From the NCBI GenBank assembly GCA_030581615.1, contig JAKTTT010000071.1, forward strand, positions 39,051 to 103,050: a stretch of 64,000 bases of DNA, in the 5' to 3' direction. This DNA comes from Alloascoidea africana (Eukaryota > Ascomycota > Alloascoideomycetes > Alloascoideales > Alloascoideaceae). The stretch's first letter is position 1; each line of letters starts with the position of its first letter. The translations under genes were made by a program, and so were the position numbers. Under the pieces are notes generated by a model. The model did no database searches. It saw nothing but the letters and a program-made list of their open reading frames with translations, and was not told the origin of the DNA. This document shows positions 9,401 through 19,203 of this stretch, in pieces.

Positions 9401-11521
9401 TTACATGTTACACGAGCCCATAGAATCTAGATTAGCAATAGGCACAATAGAAGGTCGCCCATGAGCACAAATAAACGGCAGTTGGCATGTTTCCAGCTGC
9501 TTGATCAGATACGAGCACTCCTCCAAAGTGAGCGGATCACCAAACATAATAGCAGATCGGCATGCTTTGGAATTGATAGCGTTTATCAGAAAACCAGGCA
9601 TACATGGAACTCGATGCCACCAGCTGTCATCAGTTGTCAATTTCTTGAAAGCCATAATTCGACCTTCCTCAAAATCGTATGCGTGCTGAGAGAGCCCGCT
9701 GCATAGAAAGTCCGAGTCTCTTCCAATCTTATCTCTCAGAATTGTTGGCAAATGCGTCACTTTAACAAAGTCCTCTTCCAGTTCGTAGTTAATCCCCCAG
9801 AGTTTGAGCTCAGGCTGGTACTTGTTCAACAGTCTTGTCATGTGTTTGGGAAAGCAAATGCTCAAAGGTGGTTCCAAATGATGCCCTATATCGGCACCTT
9901 CACGTCCACAAAGAATGCCATCGGCATTTGAAATATGTTGTTTCAATAGGCCCTCAACACGAATTCGCTCATCGCAAGCGTGCTGGTCAACCATTAGCAC
10001 TGTGTCGTTACTAACTATCATTATAAATTTTTTATCAACTTGGCCAATGACTCTACAGGAACAAAGTTGGTCTCTTGTTATTTGGACATCAGTTGGTTTC
10101 GAAAGATCAGTGAAAAAAGGAGAAACTGCCATAGCACTATCATTTTCGTTTCTCTTTGAAAAAGCAACAGACCTGATTTGATAACGGGAGGGAATGCTAT
10201 TTTCCGGTCTTTGATATAATGATGAGGCCGGTTCTGAGCCTTTTCCCGGATCAAAGGTCATTCTCCCACGAAGCTCCTTTTCATCCAATCTCCCCATTCG
10301 GGATTTTGATCCTACAATAAGGGCATCTGTTTTCTGAATTTTGGTTCCCCTTACTGATTCCGTAATCGGGTTTCCCATACTACAGCATCGTTTGCATGAA
10401 TCTCCTTGATTCGCATACCCATGAGTTCCGAGAAAAGAATTGACCAATTTGACCACTACTTTTCGAATGCTATACTCAAATTCGCTCTGATAAGCAGCCT
10501 TTGAAGGATGTTGAAGAAGATCCGATTCTGAAGATGGGGATGAAACATGAAAGATAAACCCGGGATGAACACTAAACGCTTTCCCCACACTAGTGACTTT
10601 CTTAATACTCTCATCGCGAGCGCTTAATCCAGGAGAGAAAAAATCCGAATTTACAAAAATCTGATCAATCTCTTTCAAAAGGCTCCCCAGATATTGTCTC
10701 CTGTTTAGAAACAGATATTGGAATTTGGTGGTCTGGAATGGCTCTAGAAAAATCGCACCTTTAACCTCGATTTTAGAATACCTGGCAGACACTTCTTCAT
10801 GCTTTGCTTTTAAATCAAGTCCATAGAATTGACTGAGCGCCAAAAGATTACGGTTCAGTCCAATAGGTCCATAAATCTTGAAATCCTTAGCCTTTTTGAA
10901 GTCGCCATTGTAGAGGACAGCCTTGATATCGACACTGCTAACTACAGATATCTGAAATAGCAGATCTTTGAGCTCATTCAAAAGCTTCCCATTGTCTCTA
11001 TCTTTTTCAATCTGAATCCTTCGTACTGGCGTGTTTCCAAAGATATTGATTACTTTAACCGTCGTGCCATGTCCTTGTAAACAATTCGGAGAGTTTCTCG
11101 GTATAATTGTAGGCTTTTCTGTTATCTTATTTCCAAAATCGATCCGCGAGCTATAAGTGCCGTTGTAATTGAGTCTGCGGCTTGTCGCCACCAAGTGGGA
11201 AATCGATCCTATAGAATGAACCGCTTCGCCTCTGAAGCCAAGCGTGCGAATAGAAGAAAAGTCTGTAACGCAGCTAATCTTCGAGGAATGGAAAGCATTT
11301 CCAAGCATCTCCAGATCGGTGGGAGTCATCCCCGCTCCATTGTCAGCAACAGTAACATGAAGAGCTTCCAAGTTCACTGATATCGTTATGGATGTGCTAT
11401 GGGCGTCTATGGAGTTATGAGCCAGCTCACGAACAACGTCTGTCACAGAGGTGATGTGTGTCTGAGAGCGTATCAGAGACTGTAGTTTGGGGTCCAGAAG
11501 CGTTATGGAACGGTGAGCCAT
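9401..11521 (-). CDS. MLH3: MLH3, MutL-family mismatch repair endonuclease subunit
   Basis: MutL homologue that pairs with Mlh1 as an endonuclease in meiotic crossover resolution and in mismatch repair. The N-terminal GHKL ATPase is clear: RELAHNSIDA (E32, N36, D39), DNGAGM and GFRGEA. The C-terminal metal-binding endonuclease motif DQHACDERIRVE lies at about residues 511-522. The terminal CQLPFICAHGRPSIVPI contains the conserved cysteine and histidine ligands. Length is 706 residues, close to Mlh3. The DERIR form of the motif favours Mlh3 over Pms1. It shares a divergent upstream region with SHB17. Confidence 0.9.
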   Translation of the reverse strand: MAHRSITLLDPKLQSLIRSQTHITSVTDVVRELAHNSIDAHSTSITISVNLEALHVTVADNGAGMTPTDLEMLGNAFHSSKISCVTDFSSIRTLGFRGEAVHSIGSISHLVATSRRLNYNGTYSSRIDFGNKITEKPTIIPRNSPNCLQGHGTTVKVINIFGNTPVRRIQIEKDRDNGKLLNELKDLLFQISVVSSVDIKAVLYNGDFKKAKDFKIYGPIGLNRNLLALSQFYGLDLKAKHEEVSARYSKIEVKGAIFLEPFQTTKFQYLFLNRRQYLGSLLKEIDQIFVNSDFFSPGLSARDESIKKVTSVGKAFSVHPGFIFHVSSPSSESDLLQHPSKAAYQSEFEYSIRKVVVKLVNSFLGTHGYANQGDSCKRCCSMGNPITESVRGTKIQKTDALIVGSKSRMGRLDEKELRGRMTFDPGKGSEPASSLYQRPENSIPSRYQIRSVAFSKRNENDSAMAVSPFFTDLSKPTDVQITRDQLCSCRVIGQVDKKFIMIVSNDTVLMVDQHACDERIRVEGLLKQHISNADGILCGREGADIGHHLEPPLSICFPKHMTRLLNKYQPELKLWGINYELEEDFVKVTHLPTILRDKIGRDSDFLCSGLSQHAYDFEEGRIMAFKKLTTDDSWWHRVPCMPGFLINAINSKACRSAIMFGDPLTLEECSYLIKQLETCQLPFICAHGRPSIVPIANLDSMGSCNM

Positions 11522-12088
11522 GTCACATCGTCGTTGTGGATGTTTGTTCTTTTGTCGTCAGTTTTGATGATGGAGCTTGTGAGATGTGTGTGGGGGTAAG
11601 GTTTGAAGAGCCCACAAACTGAGCGAACGAAATGAAATGCCACTGGGCTGACTGACATCAATTCCAGTATCAGATTTTGTTAGTCGACATAGAACTAACC
11701 TGCTTGTCTTTTGTATTGAAGTGGAAGCTCGAGTCTTTCCAGTGAGGTCGATTTCTCCTGGCTATTCAAAATAGGGTTTCTGAAAATTGAAATGACACAA
11801 AGTACATGCTCCATTTTTTGTGTAAAATGTGACAATTGGCACTCTTTGAGTTAGTCCGGTGGCATTGAACTACTGGGAAAACCTTTTGTTTCCAGATGAG
11901 GCTTTTCGCATCATCCTTGAGAGACTAGCTCAATTAATAGCCCCAGCAAACTCAGAATAAGCTTTCCAGTAATACATTGACGCCTAGGCCTGTGCATTTA
12001 TGGTCTAAAGTCAAAGTCACGGCCGTGGTTATTAAAACCTGTTCTCTTCTTCTCCACATATTCTGCTAACTGGACAGTAGAAGAGATA
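11522..12088. other. divergent promoter MLH3 / SHB17
   Basis: 567 bp between the starts of two diverging genes. No reading frame is convincing and I recognise no specific regulatory site. Confidence 0.5.
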
Positions 12089-12900
12089 ATGAGTGAAACT
12101 GTCAAAACAGCTCCCACTCCGCGTGTGATATTTGCAAGGCACGGGTATGTGTTGCAATTTCAAAGAATCAATTGCTCGAAGTATCAATGACCTAATTCTT
12201 GTATAGCGAAACTGAATGGTCAAAATGTGGAAAGCACACCTCGATAACTGATCTGAGCTTGACAGAAAACGGCAAAAAAAGGATACACGCAACTGGAAGA
12301 GCGCTTGTTGGGAACGACCGTTTGATCGTTCCAAACTATCTTGATCACATCTTTGTTTCTCCCCGGCTAAGGGCTCAACAGACATTAAAGCTGCTGATTA
12401 ATGCTCATCACCACAAGGACTATCAATTGGCAGAAGCCGACGAGTCACAGCTTTTCCGGGAGCTCGAAAACGTACCAATCACAACAACAGATTTGATTCG
12501 GGAATGGGATTATGGCGAGTACGAGGGTCTCACTTCCACCGAAATAAGAAAAGAAAGGCTTGAACAAGGTCTCGATACCCCAGGCAGGTCCTGGAATATA
12601 TGGCGAGATGGATGTAAAGGTGGAGAAAACGCACAAGACGTTACGAAAAGGCTGGATGAGTTGATTGCAAAAATCAAGAGTATCCATCGAGAGAAAATGT
12701 CCAAGAATGAACCCAGCGACATTCTAGTGGTTGCCCATGGTCATATTCTAAGAGCATTGACCCAGAGATGGGTTGGAGGAGACGTTTCGAACAGTTTGGC
12801 ATTCATTCTAGAAGCGGGCGGTATTGGCGTGTTGAGCTACGAACACCACAATGTAGAAGAGCCAGCAATTCTTCTTGGAGGTGCATTCATAGTACAATAG
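12089..12900 (+). CDS. SHB17: SHB17, sedoheptulose-1,7-bisphosphatase
   Basis: Histidine-phosphatase-fold enzyme that dephosphorylates sedoheptulose 1,7-bisphosphate in riboneogenesis, feeding ribose without NADPH production. Two exons, 12089-12144 and 12207-12900, give 249 residues. The intron (GTATGT..GTATAG) splits the glycine codon of the catalytic RHGETEW motif. Further Shb17 signatures are FVSPRLRAQQT, EWDYGEYEG, WNIWRDGC, VVAHGHILR and GGIGVLSYEHHN. This set separates it from other phosphoglycerate-mutase-like phosphatases. The stop lies only 45 bp from the convergent MAM3 stop. Confidence 0.93.
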
Positions 12901-12945
12901 ATTGTATGACAATGATAGAATTACTACTTTAAAAATATGTCATAA

Positions 12946-14799
12946 CTATTGGTTAGTAGAAGTGTTGGTGCCTGTCCTTTTCACCACAAAGTATTCTCTA
13001 TCGGCTACAGCATTTACCAGGTTGCTTTGATCTGTTGCAGCCCGAGACAGTTTTGAACTATCAGTGCACTCAATAACAACTTTTCTTACTCCATTAACTT
13101 GCTTTTGTGTCTCCACAACACTGCCAGTACGAAAGGTGCGAGTCTTTGGTTGCTCATCTACCTCCTCTTGAAGGTCATTATTACTTAGAAGTTTATCATT
13201 CTCAGTAGAGTCACCAGCAAACACCTTGTTAAACTTGACAGAACTACGCTTGTTCAGTTTCAGCTTTGTCGCTGCGTGGACTACATCCTTTTCTGATCTT
13301 CCAATTGCACCATAAGACCTTTGAGAATTCAACGGTTTAACCTTTGGAAGGTCTTTTGTTGGAGCAAGAACAGGGGATTCATTCGGAGAAATGTTTTCGT
13401 CATCAACCGTCGCAGCTCTTTTAAGCGTAATGCTGGTATTAGAAGTCGGATTTGGATTTGTTGCAAGATTCTTCGGTGCCAAAGCGGGTCCAGTCTGTTT
13501 CTTGCTAGTTTCTTGTTCCTGAGAAGAACCATCTGCTTTATTTCTCTCCTGTTCCAGCAAGTCCAGCTGCTTGAAATAATATTGGAGCTGCGCTTTTGAG
13601 AACGGCCCTGGTTGTTTTCTGCGAATAGAGTTGTGCACGTCAATGTAAACGTCTGATTCATCCACAATTTCTTCTCCGATTAGTTCCTCAATCACATCTT
13701 CAAGCGTTAAAACGCCTATTGCTCCTTCTGGTGCACCTGGGTTCTCACTAATTACAACCATATGAGATTTACCCTCTTGAAAGTAGTTTAGGATGTTGAG
13801 ACAAGAGGTTGCCGGTTTGGTCTCTGGCAATGTCGCAAGCGGGAACGAAGATATTTGCAAGTCATCTTCAGGGTCATAACTGATTAGGATCCTGACTAGC
13901 AGCATACCAACAAAATTAGTTGGTTCGCCAGGAGCATGAATAGGAATACGATTGAAGCCTGTTGTCAGGATCTCTTCAACGGTAGCTTCATCGAGAACAC
14001 GGTCAGACGAAAGTGTGTAGACCTTATCTAGCGGAGTCATGATGTGACCAACCGGCTTCTCTTTGAGGTCAAGGACTGCAGAAATAATAGTGACTTCGTC
14101 TTCGTTTAGTCTCTCGACCGCTGTACCCATAGATTGATGCAGAGTTACCAACGTCTTGAGACCTGCCCTCTTGTAAATGGTTCCATGATCTTCACCCAGT
14201 AAATAGTCAAGCAGAAGAGCAGTTGGATACGCTACCGGGTACATGAGATACATCAAGGTCAGGACGAAAGGAGCCAAAGTTGCGCCGACTGCCAAGCCAT
14301 AGCGGACACATAGAGACTGAGGAATAATCTCTCCAAAGATTACAATTGACAATGTTGAGAATACAACCGCAAGATATCCGCCGCCAAGACATCTGTCCAA
14401 TATGATGGGCAGAGTTTCATTGGTGATAACATTTCCAAGAAGGAGAGTTACGAGGACCCAGTGTTTCCCACGATCAAGAAGAGACAGAACCTTTCCAGCG
14501 AGCTCGCGTTCTCTGGGTTCCCCGGATTGTAGAATAACTTTGAGATACACTGTATCTTGACCCATTAATCCGAGAGTGAGACCAGCCATAACTCCACCAA
14601 GCACAACCAGAAATGCCGAGATTGTTAGATCTCTGTAGAACTCATAGGTATATGGACTTTCGCCCAGCACCTCAGTGCCTCCACGGTCTTGGTTCAAGCC
14701 CAATGCCACAGAGATGATGGGATGGCAAAGGGCAGGCACTAAAAAAGTGAAGAGCAAAACAGATTTGTAAAGCACATGATGAACATGAGAAGATGCCAT
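12946..14799 (-). CDS. MAM3: MAM3-like CNNM/DUF21-CBS membrane protein
   Basis: Vacuolar-type membrane protein of the CNNM family, linked in S. cerevisiae to metal handling and mitochondrial morphology. An N-terminal hydrophobic segment is followed by the DUF21 transmembrane domain (GGVMAGLTLGLMGQDTVYL, then several hydrophobic helices up to about residue 200). A CBS pair follows (IMTPLDKVYTLS, FNRIPIH, GVLTLEDVIEELIGEEIVDESD). The C-terminal third is polar and low in complexity. Length is 617 residues, with ATG at 14799. Confidence 0.88.
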   Translation of the reverse strand: MASSHVHHVLYKSVLLFTFLVPALCHPIISVALGLNQDRGGTEVLGESPYTYEFYRDLTISAFLVVLGGVMAGLTLGLMGQDTVYLKVILQSGEPRERELAGKVLSLLDRGKHWVLVTLLLGNVITNETLPIILDRCLGGGYLAVVFSTLSIVIFGEIIPQSLCVRYGLAVGATLAPFVLTLMYLMYPVAYPTALLLDYLLGEDHGTIYKRAGLKTLVTLHQSMGTAVERLNEDEVTIISAVLDLKEKPVGHIMTPLDKVYTLSSDRVLDEATVEEILTTGFNRIPIHAPGEPTNFVGMLLVRILISYDPEDDLQISSFPLATLPETKPATSCLNILNYFQEGKSHMVVISENPGAPEGAIGVLTLEDVIEELIGEEIVDESDVYIDVHNSIRRKQPGPFSKAQLQYYFKQLDLLEQERNKADGSSQEQETSKKQTGPALAPKNLATNPNPTSNTSITLKRAATVDDENISPNESPVLAPTKDLPKVKPLNSQRSYGAIGRSEKDVVHAATKLKLNKRSSVKFNKVFAGDSTENDKLLSNNDLQEEVDEQPKTRTFRTGSVVETQKQVNGVRKVVIECTDSSKLSRAATDQSNLVNAVADREYFVVKRTGTNTSTNQ

Positions 14800-15205
14800 T
14801 AGTCTGGAGTTTGGGGGAGATGAAGAAGAATCAAACAGTTGTCGTCAGAGAATGGGTGTGCAAAAAACCTTTGATGCCAAGAAGAATCCGGACTACCACA
14901 CATGATCAGTAAGCGCTATAGGCGGGCGGAGCACATAGAGAACAGCCAATAGTGAATGACAGCCAGCCCTGTCGATCAAGTAGCCTATCTGGCTGGATTT
15001 TTGCCGCCTGGGTCGTGGAAAAGCGAGAAGTACTGGGAAGAGGCAAGCGTTGGAGGAGGATTGTTCTGTAGATATGCAGGACCCTTGATCGTTTTGTCCG
15101 GGTCCAAGTAAAGTTTAAGAGGAGACTTATTGTTATGATTCAATGTTTATTAACCGAATTACAGTATAAGATGTTCTGGTTTCTAAAGCATGCAATTTTA
15201 TAAGT
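14800..15205. other. MAM3 upstream region
   Basis: Promoter of MAM3 plus the 3' end of the next minus-strand gene. Nothing further recognised. Confidence 0.45.
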
Positions 15206-16339
15206 TTATGTAAAGATCGATCTTCTCAAGCCTCCTTTTTTTTTCTGCTCGTTCAAGCTATTCCCGCTATCCGTGTAATAGTCCGCAACAACGTTTGGTG
15301 GAACCTCTGATTGTTGAACCTCCAATTCCACTTCAAAATTTTGCATTCTCTTGGGCTTTGCATCTTTTTCTCTCAAAGGTACGTAGTTATCTCTGAATAC
15401 AAACCCTGGATGATGGAGAGTCAATATTAGAATGGCCAGACCCACCATTAGAGACTCAAGGATAAAGTAGTATATCTCTGTGACTATCAAGTGTCCTTGC
15501 CAACCTTCTGCCAATTCCAAAATTCTGTAGATGGATCGCACAACAATAAGAATTGTTGCTGCCAAAACGGTGAAAGGGAAGTATTTGAATGATTTCTTCG
15601 CTCTCAACGATGTATAAGCTGGCTCAAACACTGCGTCTCCGCATCGAACATAGGCCAAGTATATCTTGATCAAAAAATGTATCATGAAAAAAGTAAACAG
15701 ACCAATCGCACCTAATTGGAAAGCTATTCCTGCGATCATAACATTTGTTCCAGTATCCTGGTCACTTTGAGTATCGGCGCTTGCGGCCAAACCTCCACCG
15801 GCACCTTGAGTAACAATTGAAACCAAATCGCACAGTATAAAAAGTTTAGAGTAGGTCATAGGTGCCAAAAATGAGTACTTGCGTCCGTAAACCACAACCA
15901 ATTTCGCAAGTAAATAGTACAACCCTGCGGTGAGGAAAGACGGGGCTAGCGTCAATGTCGTCATCTGTAGTATGAAATAGTCTCTGTTTGTATAATCGTG
16001 GGAACTTAGAGTTCTTCCTAAGGAACCGGCGAACTCAAGAGCACACCCACAAAAGAAACAACCGCCAAACCACCATTGTTTAAACCAAATCATCAAAATG
16101 GTTTGTGAGATCCAAAATAAAGTCATCACTATTGTTACTGCCAGATTTGTTTCGAATTCTGGTATCATCCCGTAAGAACTCTGTTCTTTGATGACTGCTT
16201 TGTAGATTGATTCAACTGCTTCCGAAATAGCGGATGTTTCGCTTGGGGAAGTCGCTGTTACCGTAGCGGTGACAGCTGCCTCGATCATTGAGTGTAAGCT
16301 GGCAGTATTTGTTACTGGAATCAAGGCTGTGATATTCAT
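15206..16339 (-). CDS. RTA1-family lipid-translocating/stress membrane protein
   Basis: Seven-helix RTA1-like protein, the family of Rsb1, Rta1, Pug1 and Ylr046c, which are plasma-membrane proteins linked to sphingoid-base export, aminocholesterol resistance and porphyrin handling. Family motifs seen are CGCALEFAGSLGRTLS, LAPSFLTAGLYYLLAKLVVVYG, DLVSIVTQGAGGGLA and RSIYRILELAEGWQG. The start at 16339 (MNITALIPVT) is chosen because the longer frame from 16441 runs through a TATATATA element that probably belongs to the promoter. The N-terminus is Thr/Ser/Ala-rich and probably extracellular; the C-terminal tail is charged. The specific substrate cannot be read from sequence. Confidence 0.85.
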   Translation of the reverse strand: MNITALIPVTNTASLHSMIEAAVTATVTATSPSETSAISEAVESIYKAVIKEQSSYGMIPEFETNLAVTIVMTLFWISQTILMIWFKQWWFGGCFFCGCALEFAGSLGRTLSSHDYTNRDYFILQMTTLTLAPSFLTAGLYYLLAKLVVVYGRKYSFLAPMTYSKLFILCDLVSIVTQGAGGGLAASADTQSDQDTGTNVMIAGIAFQLGAIGLFTFFMIHFLIKIYLAYVRCGDAVFEPAYTSLRAKKSFKYFPFTVLAATILIVVRSIYRILELAEGWQGHLIVTEIYYFILESLMVGLAILILTLHHPGFVFRDNYVPLREKDAKPKRMQNFEVELEVQQSEVPPNVVADYYTDSGNSLNEQKKKGGLRRSIFT

Positions 16340-16729
16340 TATTGAAGTAGCGCCTAAATTTGAATGAAAGTTCTGGTAATTTGTTTTTGATGTCACTTTA
16401 GGAATATAAGGGAGAAAAGTGGCATATATATAGTAGTACATGGAGAGTGATTTGATTCAAGCATAACATAAACTTGACTACCGTGCGTTTGAAAAAGATC
16501 AAAACTAAAGGTTTCCTAGCCGGTGTCAACTTATCGTCAACCACACATAATGACAACACTGCCTCGAAAAAATTCTAAATACTCACATTTGTTATTCTAC
16601 TTTGGGATAATTATTTATGTTTTGAAACCTTTCAAATGGACTTGTGCTTACTAGAAACGGAAAGAGCGATTCGGTTTTTCCGGGGATGGTGGTGTAGGAC
16701 CTATCGGTAATAAAGGCTGTTAGAATATC

Positions 16730-16743
16730 TGATATCGATATCA
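16730..16743. promoter_or_regulatory. palindromic element TGATATCGATATCA
   Basis: A perfect 14-bp palindrome about 390 bp upstream of the RTA1-family start. Its 12-bp core recurs at 16832-16843. A symmetric duplicated sequence suggests a dimeric transcription-factor site; the factor is unknown. Confidence 0.5.
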
Positions 16744-16831
16744 CCAACTAGGCGGGTCGAAAAAGTGCCACACACCCTTTTCTTGTCCCTGAATGCATTT
16801 CAATTATAAATTGTATTGCCTAGGAGTATCC

Positions 16832-16843
16832 GATATCGATATC
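16832..16843. promoter_or_regulatory. second copy of palindromic GATATCGATATC
   Basis: Repeats the core of the element at 16730-16743, centre to centre about 101 bp. Downstream flanks are also similar (ATCACCAA versus ATCAACAA). Confidence 0.5.
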
Positions 16844-17132
16844 AACAATCTATTAAAAATAGAGGCTAGGTGTGGTTGTTTCTGTTGCATATCTGGCCCT
16901 TACGTGCGGACCGTTGTTGAAAATCTAAAAACGGAAATGAAGGACCTACCCTGAACACCAGGGTCTAACAATGTAGCGAGTTTACGTTGAAAAATACATC
17001 GCGGAATAACTTGATTCTTTTTATATACTTCAATACCCACGAAAACTAATAAAGACCTGAAGCCATGAGGAATAATAGGAGACAATAGATTTGGGTGCAA
17101 AAATGCCGAGCAATAACTGTGAAGATTTTAGT

Positions 17133-18740
17133 TCACCCGGGTATGGTGGCAATTGAATCATCAGATGAGAAGCACGTCTCTATAGAGCTTTCTGTTGTTT
17201 TGGTTTTGTCAAAGGCTGAGCACTCATCATTCTCATCATAATCATCATCAGCATCATAGTTAGACAAACTGCGGTTTGAATTTGCCAACCACACTTCCTG
17301 TCGTCTTTGAATTCTATGGACAAGCATTCTTTTTAGGTACAGGTTCCAATTCTCAAGGAGGTTCTCATCTTTCTCTTGCCTTGGGTCCATGTCCTCTTCA
17401 GTTTCTGTTTTCCGATTCCGTTTCTCTTCCTTTTCTTCTTCCTCAATCACTTCATCATACCCCCCACTGGTACTTATAACAGAGCCTTCCTCAGTTGAAC
17501 TAGAAAATATTGATGGATCTTTATTGACACAAATAAGCTCTTTCTCGGAGCTTTCATAACCATAGGGGCAAAGATATACAACGTCCACTGGCTTGTTAAA
17601 GCTCTCTCTAAGCTCTGTACTGGATTCATTATCATCATTGTTTTCCAGAGGCTGACCATCAACATTAATGGACGGTTTACCTTTTTCTTTGGCTTTCTCA
17701 TAGTAGTAACTATTAGGAGGTCTGCCCATTAGAGCCTTGTTAAAGGCTAGTAGCAGTATTTCAGAAGATTTCGGAGTATGCTCCCCTTGGCGAAACTCAT
17801 CATCTACAAGACTATAAGGCCCGTAGGCTTTTTCGACTTTTTTCTTACTAGAAAAAGATGTATCTTCAAAGCACGAATCCAGGTCAAAACTCAGATCCAG
17901 GTTCATTCCAAGATCGAGATCAAGTCCAAAGCCAAGGTCAAACTCGCTTTCCACAAGTGTCAGACCCAAACTTAACTTTTCGTCCCCTGCTGTCGCCGTC
18001 TCCCCATGATCGTCGCTTGAACTGTTCTTAAAAGTAGTCATAGTAGACCGTTTACTACTATAGTCTTGCACAATGGATCTGTTGTGGTACGAACTGTTTT
18101 CGCGCCGCATTTGCCTTTCCGAAACAGAACCCACTGTACTTGAAATGTTTAGATAGTTCTTTTTCTGCTTCTGGAGGTCAGAGCTTTTGATAAATCGAAC
18201 GTTATCTCTTCTCGAAATGACTGAGCGGGTATAGGTCTGCCGCACTTTATTGGTTATTTGCCGAAATGCATTTCCACAGAATGAAGGAATACTCCTTAGC
18301 GGTCCAGAAACGCTACAGCCAGGACTATATGGATGATATTCTCTGTTCAAGGAATTCATCCTGATGGACGTGAAGCGGTTGAAGGCTGGCATGGACCATT
18401 TTCGTTGTTGTTGTTGTTGTGCTGAATGGATCTGTTCCCGGTAATTAGGACCTGAGCCTGAGTCCCACGTACTACTACGACAACGGCCATGAGAAAGACT
18501 TGGTGCATTATGGTGATAACCAAGCGAAGGTGCACCCGGGGAATGTGTCCATTCAGTCTCGTTCGAAGAAGTGGACTTGGGAAAAGAGCAAATTGAAGCT
18601 GTGCAGGACGAGGACGACGAGAGGCATGCTTGCATGGCGGAAGGAGAATTGGACTCCGACTTCTTGTGATCCAGAATCATGTCGAAGGAGACCAGTCCTT
18701 CGAGCGAGGAGCAATCCGCCACTTGACAACTTCGATCCAT
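17133..18740 (-). CDS. hypothetical serine/acid-rich protein
   Basis: I do not recognise this 535-residue protein. It is Ser-rich at the N-terminus, has a short QQQQQ run, and around plus-strand 17870-17980 shows an alternating Leu-Asp/Gly stretch (LGLDLDLGMNLDLSFDLD). The C-terminal third is highly acidic (EEEEKEEK, DADDDYDENDE) and includes LLENWNLYLKRMLVHRIQRRQEVWLANSNRS, which could be an amphipathic helix. No signal peptide or transmembrane segment. The long open frame supports a real gene, probably a fast-evolving regulatory protein. Its start lies 463 bp from the KIP2 start, diverging. Confidence 0.65.
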   Translation of the reverse strand: MDRSCQVADCSSLEGLVSFDMILDHKKSESNSPSAMQACLSSSSSCTASICSFPKSTSSNETEWTHSPGAPSLGYHHNAPSLSHGRCRSSTWDSGSGPNYREQIHSAQQQQQRKWSMPAFNRFTSIRMNSLNREYHPYSPGCSVSGPLRSIPSFCGNAFRQITNKVRQTYTRSVISRRDNVRFIKSSDLQKQKKNYLNISSTVGSVSERQMRRENSSYHNRSIVQDYSSKRSTMTTFKNSSSDDHGETATAGDEKLSLGLTLVESEFDLGFGLDLDLGMNLDLSFDLDSCFEDTSFSSKKKVEKAYGPYSLVDDEFRQGEHTPKSSEILLLAFNKALMGRPPNSYYYEKAKEKGKPSINVDGQPLENNDDNESSTELRESFNKPVDVVYLCPYGYESSEKELICVNKDPSIFSSSTEEGSVISTSGGYDEVIEEEEKEEKRNRKTETEEDMDPRQEKDENLLENWNLYLKRMLVHRIQRRQEVWLANSNRSLSNYDADDDYDENDECSAFDKTKTTESSIETCFSSDDSIATIPG

Positions 18741-19203
18741 CGCCTGTGGAAAAGAGTGAAATAAAAAAATGGGAGAGAAGGAGAGGAGCTACAATGGGCA
18801 AAAGTGTGGGCGCTTTGTTCAGCAGGAGTGGATTTATCAGGAGCAGTGGTCGAATTCTTTGACAGACAGCTTCATTTCATCTCGCGAGGACGTGACTTTT
18901 CCCCTGAGCATGGGTGAGAACGACGATTCTCGCTCGAAGAGCAGCGGTCCCGGCTTTGACTGCGCTTCTCGAGGGCCATTCTCTGCACTGTTCATATTTC
19001 CCCATGAAAGTTCTCCATGGAGGTCTTATCGTCTTATCGCAGACCCTACCGCAAGCCCTAGAGCCCTATTCACATCACATGATCCACACGTGCCATCTGT
19101 TTGTTTAGAGTTTGCCTCTTTCTGGCTCACCAACATTTCCCTGCTCCTGGCCCAAAGAAGCCCTCACGAACCTGTTTCCGACTCGTTGTCGAACCCCCAG
19201 ATC
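18741..19203. other. divergent promoter, hypothetical gene / KIP2
   Basis: Between diverging genes. The KIP2 frame stays open through it up to an ATG at 18769, but the encoded sequence is unlike Kip2, so I read it as promoter and leader. Confidence 0.55.

Larger units (their letters stand above)
16340..17132. other. RTA1-family gene upstream region
   Basis: Promoter of the RTA1-like gene. It holds a TATA-like TATATATA around 16423-16431 and two palindromic GATATCGATATC elements about 101 bp apart, listed separately. No gene supported. Confidence 0.5.

Noticed and set aside
16340-16441. Earlier ATG of the RTA1-family gene
   Set aside because: The extra codons run through a TATATATA element that is better read as a promoter.
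18769-19203. 435-nt N-terminal extension of KIP2
   Set aside because: The sequence is unlike Kip2 and would leave 28 bp to the divergent gene. The start at 19204 gives the expected basic, Ser-rich tail.
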